DNA of 64,000 nt from Neisseria sicca 4320 (GTDB taxonomy: Bacteria; Pseudomonadota; Gammaproteobacteria; Burkholderiales; Neisseriaceae), in assembly GCF_000193735.1 (NCBI RefSeq), contig NZ_AEPF01000113.1, forward strand, positions 1-64,000, written 5' to 3'. Shown here one piece after another: positions 38,220 through 48,735 of the stretch. The number at the start of each line of letters is the position of its first letter. Position 1 is the stretch's first letter. The notes below the pieces were generated by a model, which saw only the letters and a list, made by a program, of their open reading frames with translations, was not told the origin of the DNA and did not search any database. A program made the translations under genes and the position numbers.

Positions 38220-39587
38220 ATGCGATCTGACCATCTCCCTGCTGCACAATTCCAAGCACCACACCAAGGCGACGGCTGCGATGGTGAGCGAAGCAATCAA
38301 TGCCGTCCAGAAGCCGTAAATGCCCATATCGAAACGGTAGGCAAGCAGGTAGCCCGGCAGCAGGCCGCAGCCCCAGAAGGCGGCGGCGTGGATGAACATC
38401 GGCACCTTGGTGACTTTGTAGCCGCGCAGGGCGTAGGACGCGATGCATTGGGTGAAGTCCGCCGGTTGGAACAAGCCGGCGAACAGTAAGACGGTGGCGG
38501 CGATGCTTAAAACCGCCGGATCATTGTTGTACATACTTGCCAGCGGCGAACGGAATAATACCAAAGAAAGCACGGTAATCACGGCGAGCATCCAACCCAA
38601 CACCAGCGAGACGCCCGAAATATAGCGCGCCCGCGAAAATTCGCGCCGCCCTAATGAAAAACCGATACGCACCGTCCCTGCCGAGCCGACGCTTTGCGGA
38701 ATCATATAGAGAATCCCCGACAAACTGATGCCGACCTGCTGCGCCGCCACATAATCTTCGCCGAAAGGCGCGATCAAAAACACGATAAACGAAAACGCGC
38801 TGGCTTCCAAAAAATAAGACAGCCCGATGGGCGCGCCGATTTTCCAAATCTGTTTGAACACTGCCAAATCCGGTTTGCCGAATTTCGCCGTCAGTCCGAA
38901 CGGGCGGAAGAATTTTTCCTTGGCGATATAAATCCACAACGCCAGCGCGCTGAACCAAAACACCACCATCGTCGCCAACCCGCAGCCTGCGCCGCCCAAA
39001 GCGGGCATACCGAATTTGCCGTAAACGAAAATATAGTTCAGCGGCACGTTCAACACAAACGCCGCGAAGCTGACCAACATAATCAGGCGCGGACGGTTCA
39101 GGCTGGAGGCGTAGGCGTGCAGCGCGCGGTGTACCATTGCCGCCGGCATCGCCAGGCTGGTAAACAACATATACTGCGCCATCGTGCCTTCGACATAATC
39201 GCTCAAGGTCAGCCAGTTGCGGAACGGCGTAATCGCCGCCCACATCAATACCATGCCGAAAATCCCCAAAAACAGCCCGAACCAAATCCCTTGCCGCCCC
39301 GTTTCGCCCACTTCGTCGGTTTTACCCGCGCCGTAAAGCTGGGCAATCATCGGGTTCAGCGCCGCCATAATGCCCATAAAGGTAATATAAACCGTGGCAA
39401 ACGCGCTGCTGCCCAACGCCACCGCCGCCAAGTCCTCCTTGCCCGCACCGCCCGCCATCACGGTATCGACGAAACCGATGCCCACCTGCGCGACCTGCGC
39501 CAACAGCATGGGCAGGGCAAGGGCGGTCAACAGGCGGATTTCTTTCAGGAAGACGGAAAAGGAAAAGCGGTTGAGATCGAGCAGCAT
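38208..39587 (-). CDS. norM: MATE-family multidrug efflux protein
   Basis: A membrane protein of 459 residues with twelve hydrophobic segments. Signature regions: LALPMLLAQVAQVGIGFVDTVMAG, GLFLGIFGMVLMWAA, NVPLNYIFVYGKFG and QSVGSAGTVRIGFSLGR. NorM exports cationic drugs in exchange for Na+ or H+. The C terminus is HKVV, encoded by the DUS that also supplies the TGA stop. Confidence 0.92.
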   Translation of the reverse strand: MLLDLNRFSFSVFLKEIRLLTALALPMLLAQVAQVGIGFVDTVMAGGAGKEDLAAVALGSSAFATVYITFMGIMAALNPMIAQLYGAGKTDEVGETGRQGIWFGLFLGIFGMVLMWAAITPFRNWLTLSDYVEGTMAQYMLFTSLAMPAAMVHRALHAYASSLNRPRLIMLVSFAAFVLNVPLNYIFVYGKFGMPALGGAGCGLATMVVFWFSALALWIYIAKEKFFRPFGLTAKFGKPDLAVFKQIWKIGAPIGLSYFLEASAFSFIVFLIAPFGEDYVAAQQVGISLSGILYMIPQSVGSAGTVRIGFSLGRREFSRARYISGVSLVLGWMLAVITVLSLVLFRSPLASMYNNDPAVLSIAATVLLFAGLFQPADFTQCIASYALRGYKVTKVPMFIHAAAFWGCGLLPGYLLAYRFDMGIYGFWTALIASLTIAAVALVWCLELCSREMVRSHKVV

Positions 39588-39758
39588 AAGTTTTGATAGA
39601 ACTTTAAAAAAGCGGAAATAAAGAAACAGGTCGTCTGAAAACAGACGGCCTGTTCCGTATAGGATTTGAAAACGGGATTATATTGGAAACAACGGTTGAT
39701 GGACAGCCAGAAAGCCTTTCAGACGACCTTAAACACCCTCAATGTCGTCTGAAAACCG

Positions 39759-40536
<778 letters not shown>

Positions 40537-43500
40537 ATGTCTGTTGTTTTGCCCTTGCGCGGCGTTACCGCCCTTTCCGATTTCCGTGTTGAAAAACTCT
40601 TGCAAAAAGCAGCCGCACTCGGCCTGCCTGAAGTAAAACTGAAAAGCGAATTTTGGTATTTTGTCGGCAGCGAGAAAGCACTGGATGCTGCGACTGTCGA
40701 AAAACTGCAAGCCTTACTGGCGGCGCAAAGCGTTGAACAAACGCCCGAAGCGCGCGAGGGCTTGCATTTATTTTTGGTAACGCCCCGTTTGGGTACGATT
40801 TCGCCGTGGGCTTCCAAGGCAACCAATATCGCGGAAAACTGCGGTTTGGAAGGCATAGAGCGCATCGAACGCGGCATGGCGGTGTGGCTGGAAGGTCGTC
40901 TGAATGACGATGAGAAACAGCAATGGGCGGCTTTGCTGCATGACCGCATGACCGAATCCGTGCTGCCCGATTTTCAGACAGCCTCCAAATTATTCCACCA
41001 TCTCAAATCCGAAACCTTCTCCACCGTCGATGTTTTGGGCGGCGGTAAAGAGGCTTTGGTCAAAGCCAATACCGAAATGGGTTTGGCGCTCTCCGCCGAC
41101 GAAATCGATTATCTGGTTGAAAACTATCAGGCTTTGCAGCGCAATCCGTCCGATGTGGAGCTGATGATGTTCGCGCAGGCAAACAGCGAACACTGCCGCC
41201 ACAAAATCTTCAACGCCGATTTCATCCTCAACGGCGAAAAACAGCCCAAATCCCTCTTCGGCATGATACGCGACACGCACAACGCGCATCCCGAAGGCAC
41301 AGTCGTTGCCTATAAAGACAATTCGTCCGTGATTGAAGGCGCGAAAATCGAGCGTTTCTATCCGAATGCGGCGGAAAACCAAGGCTACCGTTTCCACGAG
41401 GAAGACACGCATATCATCATGAAAGTGGAAACGCACAACCATCCGACCGCCATCGCGCCGTTTGCGGGCGCAGCAACGGGCGCGGGCGGCGAAATCCGCG
41501 ACGAAGGCGCGACGGGCAAAGGTTCGCGTCCGAAAGCAGGCTTGACCGGCTTTACCGTCTCCAACCTCAACATTCCCGATCTCAAGCAGCCGTGGGAACA
41601 AGACTACGGCAAGCCGGAACACATTTCTTCGCCGCTGGACATCATGATTGAAGGCCCTATCGGCGGCGCGGCGTTCAACAACGAATTTGGCCGCCCGAAC
41701 CTCTTGGGCTACTTCCGCACTTTTGAAGAAAAGTTTGACGGTCAGGTTCGCGGCTACCACAAACCGATTATGATTGCCGGCGGTTTGGGCAGCATTCAGG
41801 CGCAGCAGACACATAAAGACGAAATCCCCGAAGGCGCATTACTGATCCAACTGGGCGGGCCGGGCATGCTTATCGGCTTGGGCGGCGGCGCGGCTTCTTC
41901 GATGAATACCGGCACGAACGACGCCTCTTTGGACTTCAATTCCGTACAACGCGGCAACCCCGAAATCGAACGCCGCGCGCAGGAAGTGATCGACCGCTGC
42001 TGGCAGCTCGGCAACAAAAACCCGATTATCTCCATCCACGACGTCGGCGCGGGCGGCTTGTCCAACGCCTTCCCCGAACTGGTCAACGATGCCGGACGCG
42101 GCGCGGTATTCAAGCTGCGCGAAGTGCCGCTGGAAGAACACGGTCTCAACCCGCTGCAAATCTGGTGCAACGAATCGCAAGAGCGTTATGTGTTGTCGAT
42201 TTTGGAAAAAGATTTGGACACCTTCCGCGCCATCTGCGAACGCGAACGCTGCCCGTTTGCCGTGGTCGGCACGGCGACCGACGACGGCCATTTGAAAGTG
42301 CGCGACGATTTGTTCTCCAACAATCCCGTCGATTTGCCGCTGAACGTCTTGCTCGGCAAACCGCCCAAAACCACGCGCAGCGACAAAACCGTGAGGTCGT
42401 CTGAAAAACCGTTTAACGCGGGCGATATCAACATTACCGAAGCCGCCTACCGCGTTCTGCGCCTGCCTACCGTAGCGGCTAAAAACTTCCTGATTACCAT
42501 TGGCGACCGCAGCGTCGGCGGCATGACCCACCGCGACCAAATGGTCGGCAAATACCAAACCCCCGTAGCCGACTGCGCCGTTACCATGATGGGCTTCAAT
42601 ACCTATCGTGGCGAAGCGATGTCTATGGGAGAAAAACCGACTGTCGCCCTGTTTGACGCGCCTGCTTCGGGCAGAATGTGCGTCGGCGAAGCCATCACCA
42701 ACATCGCGGCGGTCAACATCGGCGACATCGGCAACATCAAACTTTCCGCCAACTGGATGGCGGCGTGCGGCAACGAGGGTGAAGACGAAAAACTCTACCG
42801 CACCGTCGAAGCCGTTTCTAAAGCCTGTCAGGCATTGGATTTGAGCATTCCCGTGGGCAAAGACAGCCTGTCGATGAAAACCGTTTGGCAGGACGGCGAA
42901 GAGAAAAAATCCGTCGTTTCACCGTTGAGCCTGATTATCTCCGCGTTCGCGCCAGTTCAAGACGTGCGCAAAACCGTTACGCCCGTATTAAAAGACAATG
43001 CCAATTCGTTCACTATTCTGCTGATGATTGACTTAGGCAACAACAAGTGCCGTATGGGTGGGTCTGCACTGGCTCAAGTGTATAACCGAAGCGGCGGCGA
43101 AGCACCTGATATTGATGCAGGCCATCTGAAAGCGTTTTATCAGTTAATTCAGCAACTCGTTCAAGAAGATAAGTTGCTGGCCTACCACGACCGCAGCGAC
43201 GGCGGTTTGTTTGTGACTCTGGCAGAAATGGCATTTGCTTCTCGCCGTGGCATGAATCTCGACCTGCTGACAATGGTAAGTAAAAATATTAACGTTCAAA
43301 ACGAGTATTACTCGTCTCAAGAATGGCAAAAATTTGTCCTAACTACCCTGTTTAACGAAGAATTAGGAGCCGTTATTGCTGTTCACGCTGCCGACCACGA
43401 ATATATTTTCAATTTGTGCGAGAAACTGAATCTCACGCTGCACTATTTGGGAGAGTTTGCCGACAGCGGCCATATGGTCATCAATGCAGGAGAAGAAATT

Positions 43501-44463
43501 TTCAATCAATCCCTTACCGACCTGCAACGCGCATGGCAGGAAACCAGCCACGCCATTCAACGTCTGCGCGACAACCCTGCCTGCGCCGACAGTGAGTTTG
43601 CCCTGATTGGCGACAACGACCGCAGCGCATTGTTTGCCGACGTGAAGTTCGACGTGAACGAAGACATCGCCGCGCCTTTCGTCAACAGCGGCGCGAAACC
43701 CAAAATCGCCATCCTGCGCGAACAGGGCGTGAACGGACAAATCGAAATGGCCGCCGCCTTCACCCGCGCCGGATTCGATGCTTACGACGTGCATATGTCC
43801 GACCTGATGGCAGGCCGCGTCCACCTTGCCGACTTCAAAATGCTGGCGGCGTGCGGCGGCTTCAGCTACGGCGACGTACTCGGCGCGGGCGAAGGCTGGG
43901 CGAAATCCATCCTGTTCCACCCCGCCTTGCGCGACCAGTTCGCCGCCTTCTTCGCCGACCCGAACACGCTGACATTGGGCGTGTGCAACGGCTGCCAAAT
44001 GGTCAGCAACCTCGCCGAAATCATCCCCGGCACGGCAGGCTGGCCGAAGTTCAAACGCAACCTGAGCGAACAGTTCGAAGCGCGCCTGAGCATGGTTCAC
44101 GTCCCCCAATCAGCCTCCTTGATCCTGAACGAAATGCAAGGCTCCAGCCTGCCTGTCGTGGTCAGCCACGGCGAAGGCCGTGCCGACTTCGCGCTTCACG
44201 GCGGTAAAATTTCAGACGACCTCGGCATCGCGCTGCAATACGTCGACGGACAAAACCAAGTTACCCAAACCTACCCGCTCAACCCCAACGGCTCGCCGCA
44301 AGGCATCGCCGGCGTGACCAATGCCGACGGCCGCGTTACCATCATGATGCCCCACCCCGAACGCGTGTACCGCGCCGTGCAAATGAGCTGGAAACCGGAA
44401 GACTGGACGGAACTGTCCGGCTGGTACCGCCTCTTCGCCGGAGCAAGGAAAGCTTTGGGTTAA
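40537..44463 (+). CDS. purL: Phosphoribosylformylglycinamidine synthase
   Basis: Single-chain FGAM synthase of 1308 residues (purine step 4). N-terminal PurS-like domain; [18 protein letters not shown] near residue 210 (catalytic His); [19 protein letters not shown] and GGRA-type ATP site ([13 protein letters not shown]); second half [20 protein letters not shown]-terminal glutaminase with [14 protein letters not shown], nucleophile Cys in GVCNGCQM and His-x-Glu in MPHPERVYR. Perfect DUS copies lie inside the gene at 40893, 42394 and 44211. Bases about 43000-43520 are clearly more AT-rich than the rest, suggesting a mosaic allele. Confidence 0.96.
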   Translation: MSVVLPLRGVTALSDFRVEKLLQKAAALGLPEVKLKSEFWYFVGSEKALDAATVEKLQALLAAQSVEQTPEAREGLHLFLVTPRLGTISPWASKATNIAENCGLEGIERIERGMAVWLEGRLNDDEKQQWAALLHDRMTESVLPDFQTASKLFHHLKSETFSTVDVLGGGKEALVKANTEMGLALSADEIDYLVENYQALQRNPSDVELMMFAQANSEHCRHKIFNADFILNGEKQPKSLFGMIRDTHNAHPEGTVVAYKDNSSVIEGAKIERFYPNAAENQGYRFHEEDTHIIMKVETHNHPTAIAPFAGAATGAGGEIRDEGATGKGSRPKAGLTGFTVSNLNIPDLKQPWEQDYGKPEHISSPLDIMIEGPIGGAAFNNEFGRPNLLGYFRTFEEKFDGQVRGYHKPIMIAGGLGSIQAQQTHKDEIPEGALLIQLGGPGMLIGLGGGAASSMNTGTNDASLDFNSVQRGNPEIERRAQEVIDRCWQLGNKNPIISIHDVGAGGLSNAFPELVNDAGRGAVFKLREVPLEEHGLNPLQIWCNESQERYVLSILEKDLDTFRAICERERCPFAVVGTATDDGHLKVRDDLFSNNPVDLPLNVLLGKPPKTTRSDKTVRSSEKPFNAGDINITEAAYRVLRLPTVAAKNFLITIGDRSVGGMTHRDQMVGKYQTPVADCAVTMMGFNTYRGEAMSMGEKPTVALFDAPASGRMCVGEAITNIAAVNIGDIGNIKLSANWMAACGNEGEDEKLYRTVEAVSKACQALDLSIPVGKDSLSMKTVWQDGEEKKSVVSPLSLIISAFAPVQDVRKTVTPVLKDNANSFTILLMIDLGNNKCRMGGSALAQVYNRSGGEAPDIDAGHLKAFYQLIQQLVQEDKLLAYHDRSDGGLFVTLAEMAFASRRGMNLDLLTMVSKNINVQNEYYSSQEWQKFVLTTLFNEELGAVIAVHAADHEYIFNLCEKLNLTLHYLGEFADSGHMVINAGEEIFNQSLTDLQRAWQETSHAIQRLRDNPACADSEFALIGDNDRSALFADVKFDVNEDIAAPFVNSGAKPKIAILREQGVNGQIEMAAAFTRAGFDAYDVHMSDLMAGRVHLADFKMLAACGGFSYGDVLGAGEGWAKSILFHPALRDQFAAFFADPNTLTLGVCNGCQMVSNLAEIIPGTAGWPKFKRNLSEQFEARLSMVHVPQSASLILNEMQGSSLPVVVSHGEGRADFALHGGKISDDLGIALQYVDGQNQVTQTYPLNPNGSPQGIAGVTNADGRVTIMMPHPERVYRAVQMSWKPEDWTELSGWYRLFAGARKALG

Positions 44464-44496
44464 CCGGCAGGCTGATTTGATTCGGCTTTAAAGAAA

Positions 44497-44550
44497 AGGT
44501 CGTCTGAAAACGATTTAGCGAAACCTGCTCTATCTGTTTTCAGACGACCT
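44497..44550 (+). terminator. DUS inverted-repeat terminator of purL
   Basis: AGGTCGTCTGAAAACG and CTGTTTTCAGACGACCT around a 25-base loop, immediately followed by the decamer array. Confidence 0.75.
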
Positions 44551-44670
44551 TTATATGTTCTTATATGTTCTTATATGTTCTTATATGTTCTTATATGTTC
44601 TTATATGTTCTTATATGTTCTTATATGTTCTTATATGTTCTTATATGTTCTTATATGTTCTTATATGTTC
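44551..44670. repeat. Twelve perfect copies of decamer TTATATGTTC
   Basis: Twelve uninterrupted identical 10-bp units. A 10-bp period is close to one DNA turn and not a multiple of three. In the sister copy of this intergenic block at 45711-45909 the array is absent and replaced by TTTTGCGTCC-type sequence, so it has expanded in one copy only. A length-variable (VNTR) locus is likely. Confidence 0.95.
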
Positions 44671-44702
44671 TTTTGCGTATAAAGACCGAGCCGACCGCCG
44701 TC

Positions 44703-44797
44703 ATTCCCGCGCAGGCGGGAATCCAGACCTCTGTATTTCAGAAATATTTAAAGATTACTGTAAATCCAAACTTCTGGATTCCCGCCTACGCGGGAAT
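44703..44797. repeat. Neisserial intergenic mosaic element (dRS3-bounded)
   Basis: Perfect dRS3 repeats at 44703-44722 and 44778-44797 enclose RS sequence of the same type as at 40189. Confidence 0.88.
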
Positions 44798-44875
44798 GAC
44801 GACCTAGATTTTTTGTCCCGAACCTATATATACAAACAAACTTAATTGAATTTATAGAAAGATTTGGAGAAGCTT

Positions 44876-45685
44876 ATGTCTGACATAGTAATTTTTGAAG
44901 ATATGCCAAATGATGCTGCTTTTATTGAATGGCTTAAGAACAACCAAAATGGTTTTGTACTAAACATAAACAAAAAAGGTAAAGTCTCTCCTATATACCC
45001 TAAATTACACAAAGCTAGTTGTAGTAGCTTTCCAATTAAAAAAAAAGACAAAAATTGGACAACAAAAGCTTCAGACTATTTCAAAGTTTGCTCAAACTCA
45101 ATCGAAGAACTTGAACAATGGAGCTGGTCCAAATATCAAAAAGGACTAACTCTATGCGGAACCTGTAAGAAAAAAGGATTACTAGTGGCATGGTGCGCAG
45201 AAATACCAAATTTTCAGGCCGCTTCTGCCCTATCCTTAAAATCTGATATAGACGAACTCGAAAAATGTTTAGCATCCAAGACTGACCCAGAAAAGCGAAC
45301 CGAAATCGAAACTTTGATAAAAGCCCGTCTAGGGCAAGGTAGTTTCCGGCAAAACGTACTCGAACAGTATCCGAGCTGCCCTCTAATAGGCCTAGATATC
45401 CAGCCTTTACTCATTGCCAGCCATATCAAACCTTGGAGTGTGTGCAATAATAACGAACTTTTAGATCCCTTCAATGGTCTGATGCTCGCACCCAATATTG
45501 ACGCATTATTTGATAAAGGACTGATTACGTTTGATACCGACGGGACGATAAAAATCCACCCGACAATCGATCCGGAAAATCAAAAGCGGCTTGGAATTTC
45601 TCCCGATATGCAATTAAAAATCGAACCTAAAAGCGAAAAATATTTCGAGTATCACCGCAACCACGTTTTCCAAAAAGAAGAATAA
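44876..45685 (+). CDS. HNH endonuclease, restriction-like
   Basis: A protein of 269 residues. The C-terminal half is an HNH_2-type nuclease: RLGQGSFRQNVL, CPLIGLDIQPLLIASHIKPW (catalytic ASHIKPW), LDPFNGLMLAPNIDALFDKG and LITF. The N-terminal 90 residues carry GFVLNINKKG, LHKASC and KVCSNSIEELEQW, a small module I associate with the front of restriction-type nucleases. ATG 44876 has GGAG six bases upstream; TTG at 44864 is less likely. The gene is strongly AT-rich compared with purL and pyrC, and lies between two copies of one intergenic block. No methyltransferase is nearby, so classical restriction-modification is not shown. Confidence 0.82.
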   Translation: MSDIVIFEDMPNDAAFIEWLKNNQNGFVLNINKKGKVSPIYPKLHKASCSSFPIKKKDKNWTTKASDYFKVCSNSIEELEQWSWSKYQKGLTLCGTCKKKGLLVAWCAEIPNFQAASALSLKSDIDELEKCLASKTDPEKRTEIETLIKARLGQGSFRQNVLEQYPSCPLIGLDIQPLLIASHIKPWSVCNNNELLDPFNGLMLAPNIDALFDKGLITFDTDGTIKIHPTIDPENQKRLGISPDMQLKIEPKSEKYFEYHRNHVFQKEE

Positions 45686-45710
45686 ATAGTGTTGAATAGT
45701 CCGTTGATTT

Positions 45711-45909
45711 AAGGTCGTCTGAAAACGATTTAGCGAACCCTGCTCTATCTGTTTTCAGACGACCTTTTTGCGTCCTTTTGCGTATAAAGACCAAACCGAC
45801 CGCCATCATTCCCGCGCAGGCGGGAATCCAGACCTCTGCATTTCAGAAATATTTAAAGATTTCTGTAAATCTAAACTTTTGGATTCTCACCTACACAGGA
45901 ATGACGATG
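45711..45909. repeat. Second copy of the intergenic block flanking the HNH gene
   Basis: Matches 44496-44803 in order: DUS pair with the same ACGATTTAGCGAA(A)CCTGCTCTATCTG loop (45711-45767), GCGTATAAAGACC, then a dRS3-bounded element whose left repeat is perfect (45808-45827) and right repeat is decayed (about 45883-45902). The DUS pair also terminates the HNH gene. Confidence 0.9.
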
Positions 45910-45944
45910 ATTGAGTATTTTCCATTTGAATTCACCATAAAATC

Positions 45945-45976
45945 AAAATGCCTGCCCCTTTTCGGGCAGGCATTTT
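45945..45976 (-). terminator. Rho-independent terminator of pyrC
   Basis: AAAATGCCTGCCC and GGGCAGGCATTTT with a 6-base loop, 22 bases past the pyrC stop codon. Confidence 0.9.
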
Positions 45977-45997
45977 CATGCGGTCATGATGTGCGGC

Positions 45998-47032
45998 TCA
46001 ATATTTGACTGTCCAACCTATCTCGCCGCCTGCGCGCATCGGGACGAGTTCTCCGTCGCCATATGGAACGCTTGCAGGGACGGTTTGGTTTTGTTTGACG
46101 AGGGTGATCGTATCGGTGTTTTCGGGAATGCCGTAGAACCTTGCGCCGTTTTTCGAGGCGAAGGCTTCGAGTTTGTCCAACGCGCCTGCTTTTTCAAACA
46201 CTTCGGCGTAAAGCTCGATGGCAGTCATGGCACTGAACATACCGGCGCAGCCGCAGGCGTTTTCTTTGGCGGACTTGGCGTGCGGCGCGGAGTCGGTGCC
46301 GAGGAAGAATTTGTGCGCCTTCTCGCCGGTAACGGCGGCAACCAATGCCTGACGGTGGGTTTCGCGTTTGAGTACGGGCAGGCAGAAATGATGGGGGCGC
46401 ACGCCGCCGACCAAGAGGTCGTTGCGGTTGAGCAGGAGGTGTTGCGGGGTCACGGAGGCGGCAACGTTGTCGCCTGCGTCCAAAACGAGGCGGGCGGCTT
46501 CGGCGGTGGTGATGTGTTCGAACACGACTTTGAGATTCGGTACTTGCGCCAAAACGGGTTTCATCACGCGCTCGATAAAGGCGGCTTCGCGGTCGAAAAT
46601 GTCGATTTCGGGGTCGGTTACTTCGCCGTGAACGAGGAACAGGATGCCTTGTTTTGCCATTTCTTCCAAAACGGGAATGAGTTTGAACAGGTCGGTTACG
46701 CCGGAATCGGAATTGGTCGTTGCACCTGCGGGGTAGAGTTTGAAGGCGATGATGCCGGCGGCTTTGGCTTCGCGCACCAGCTCGGGTGTGGCTTGGTCGG
46801 TCAGGTAAAGCGTCATCAACGGCTCAAACGCGCTGCCTTCGGGCAATGCCGCCATGATGCGCGCTTTGTAGGCAAGCGCGTCGGCAACGCTGACGACGGG
46901 CGGTTTGAGGTTGGGCATGATGACGGCGCGCCCCATCTGGCGGGCGGTATAGGGGGCAACGGCTTGGAGCGCGTCGCCGTCGCGCAGGTGCAGGTGCATA
47001 TCGTCGGGGCGGATGATGGTCAGGGTTTGCAT
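45998..47032 (-). CDS. pyrC: Dihydroorotase (class II, PyrC)
   Basis: Zinc enzyme of 344 residues for pyrimidine synthesis. [10 protein letters not shown] (two Zn His), [13 protein letters not shown] (carboxylated Lys about residue 103), [14 protein letters not shown] and [10 protein letters not shown] (catalytic Asp) are all visible. Standard length for the E. coli type. Confidence 0.96.
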   Translation of the reverse strand: MQTLTIIRPDDMHLHLRDGDALQAVAPYTARQMGRAVIMPNLKPPVVSVADALAYKARIMAALPEGSAFEPLMTLYLTDQATPELVREAKAAGIIAFKLYPAGATTNSDSGVTDLFKLIPVLEEMAKQGILFLVHGEVTDPEIDIFDREAAFIERVMKPVLAQVPNLKVVFEHITTAEAARLVLDAGDNVAASVTPQHLLLNRNDLLVGGVRPHHFCLPVLKRETHRQALVAAVTGEKAHKFFLGTDSAPHAKSAKENACGCAGMFSAMTAIELYAEVFEKAGALDKLEAFASKNGARFYGIPENTDTITLVKQNQTVPASVPYGDGELVPMRAGGEIGWTVKY

Positions 47033-47102
47033 GAGTGTTCCTTTTTAGATTTTTGGGTTTCAGACGACCCCTTGATGTTTCCTTAAAGCTCGTCTGAAAA
47101 GG

Positions 47103-47705
47103 CTATTGCACAAGGACAGGCTTGCCGTTGTAGGACTGATGCGTCAGGTAAAACACCGCCTGCACGGGCAACTGGTCGGACGGGGTAGTTTTGACGGTCA
47201 ACAGGGTTTCTTCCGAGCTGCCCGACGCGCGCCACGCGTAGGACAACTGGCGGATCGGAATCGGCGATTCGGAGGCTTGGTCGGTGCGCAATTCGTTGTT
47301 CAAGCCACTCGGCGGGTTTTCCACCAATACCATAAACTGCTTGCGTATCAGGGTTTCGTCCGCACGCGCCGTCTTCACGCTGCAACTGTCGCCGGTCAGG
47401 CTCAAATAATAATCCGCGCCGTCCTGCGTTTTCTTCCAAACGGCAAGCGCATCCGGCTCAATGAAACCTGCGGGCAGCCTGCCGATTTCTTCCGCGTTCA
47501 AAGCCGTCAGTTTTTCATTATCGGCAAAAGAGCGCACTTTATCGGCAGCCCCGTCAAAGGCGACGCAGCCTTGACGGAACAATTCCGCCGCCGCGTTCGC
47601 ACGATCCGCCATTTGCTCGGGCGGCACTTCCTCCCTGCCGCACGCCGTCAAGAAAAGGGAGAAAGCGGCAAGCGTCAAAAGCCTTGAAATCGGACGTTTC
47701 GCCAT
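47103..47705 (-). CDS. Lipoprotein of unknown function
   Basis: A protein of 200 residues; lipoprotein signal with lipobox LTAC (Cys about 22) followed by GREEVPPEQ. The mature part contains a GCVAFDGAADKVRSFADNEK segment and a paired Cys in DSCSVK. No family recognised. Just downstream of tusA on the same strand, 13 bases past its stop codon, probably co-transcribed. Confidence 0.75.
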   Translation of the reverse strand: MAKRPISRLLTLAAFSLFLTACGREEVPPEQMADRANAAAELFRQGCVAFDGAADKVRSFADNEKLTALNAEEIGRLPAGFIEPDALAVWKKTQDGADYYLSLTGDSCSVKTARADETLIRKQFMVLVENPPSGLNNELRTDQASESPIPIRQLSYAWRASGSSEETLLTVKTTPSDQLPVQAVFYLTHQSYNGKPVLVQ

Positions 47706-47718
47706 TTTCAGACGACCT

Positions 47719-47943
47719 TTATTTGTGTTTCACAACCAGCGTAAACACGCCGTCTTCTTCGCGCGATTCGAGCAAGACATGCCCGGTCTGGCGGCAGAAC
47801 GTCTCAAAATCGCCGGGCGCGCCGCCGTCGGTCGCCAACACGGTCAGGACTTCGCCCGCCTCCATTTGCGCCAAGGCTTTTTTGGTTTTCAAAATCGGCA
47901 AAGGGCATCTGAGTCCCTTCAAGTCTAAGGTGTGTGCGTTCAT
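47719..47943 (-). CDS. tusA: TusA-family sulfurtransferase
   Basis: A protein of 74 residues. LDLKGLRCPLPILKTKKAL carries the family's catalytic Cys in the CPxP motif, followed by GEVLTVLATDGGAPGDFETFC. TusA passes sulfur to tRNA thiolation and other pathways. An ATG at 47943 begins the conserved domain; longer in-frame versions overlap the divergent promoter region. Confidence 0.88.
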   Translation of the reverse strand: MNAHTLDLKGLRCPLPILKTKKALAQMEAGEVLTVLATDGGAPGDFETFCRQTGHVLLESREEDGVFTLVVKHK

Positions 47944-48051
47944 ATTTTCCGATGTTCCGTTAACAGGATTAACATGAATTATACCGTACTTACTTGCACC
48001 CCACCCCGACGAACCCATAAAATAAAGCCGTTTTTCACTTTGGAGCACACC

Positions 48052-48664
48052 ATGCGCCGTCTCGCCCTCCTGACCCTCTGTCTTGCCACCACGGCAGTCA
48101 ACGCCGCCGGATTCAGCGAAAAAGATACCCCCTTCAACACACGCTACAAAGAAAGCCCCGAAGAAGCCGCAGCCCGCGAGTTCGCCGAACAAAAAACCGC
48201 GCTCCCGCCGCTGCCCGACACTCAATCCGGCGACTGGTTCGACCTCTACGTCAGCGAAGACTACGGCAAACAGCCCAAAAATCCTCCTCAGCAGCCTGCA
48301 AATCATGCCCTCTCCCGACGGCAGCATCCGCTACATCCTGAATGTGCGTTCCGACAAAGGCCATGACAACCTGACCGTCGAAGGCCTCTTCTGCGCCCGC
48401 TCTTCCTTCACATACGGCAAAGACAAACGCTCGTCTTATAAAGTGTTCGGCTACGGCGACACCGTCAACCGCCGCTGGATCGAGCCGCGCAAAGCCGAAT
48501 GGAAACCCATAGGCTCGACCTTCAACAAAAACGACGCGATGCGTGCCGTTCTCTACCAAGCATTCTGTACCGACGGCGTACCGACCACCACCGAGGGCCT
48601 GGTCAAACGCCTCAAAGAACGCGCCGGACGCTACGCGCCGAAAATGGTGCGCCACGACAAATAA
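48052..48664 (+). pseudogene. CNP1-like protein gene with +1 frameshift
   Basis: The first frame encodes a signal peptide (MRRLALLTLCLATTAVNAA) and mature sequence through GDWFDLYVSEDYGKQPK. At an A5 tract (48277-48281) the frame shifts by one base, and the second frame continues ILLSSLQIMPSPDGSIRYIL, SDKGHDNLTVEGLFCARSSF, YGDTVNRRWIEPRKAEWKP and so on to 48664. The joined product matches the CNP1-like family (PF08750 as I recall). Restoring four A residues would give one intact 203-residue protein. True mutation, slipped-strand variation and sequencing error cannot be told apart here. A GGAG ribosome site precedes the ATG. Confidence 0.85.
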
Positions 48665-48690
48665 GCCGTTTGACGGTTTCAAACATCAAA

Positions 48691-48723
48691 AAAGGTCGTC
48701 TGAAATATTTTCAGACGACCTTT
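48691..48723. terminator. DUS inverted-repeat terminator between converging genes
   Basis: AAAGGTCGTCTGAAA and complement with minimal loop, between the CNP1-like gene (+) and tatD (-). Confidence 0.85.
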
Positions 48724-48735
48724 GTTCCATTCGAA

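Noticed and set aside
44551..44670. Possible CRISPR-like array
   Set aside because: Units are 10 bp with no spacers and no cas genes nearby; it is a simple tandem repeat.
44555..44845. Hydrophobic ORF with a repeating MFLYVLICSY unit
   Set aside because: It is a translation of the decamer array and the dRS3 element. The array has no stop codons in any frame, so openness is not evidence; no ribosome site is seen.
47932..48051. Upstream extension of the CNP1-like gene
   Set aside because: The signal peptide and ribosome site fix the start at 48052.
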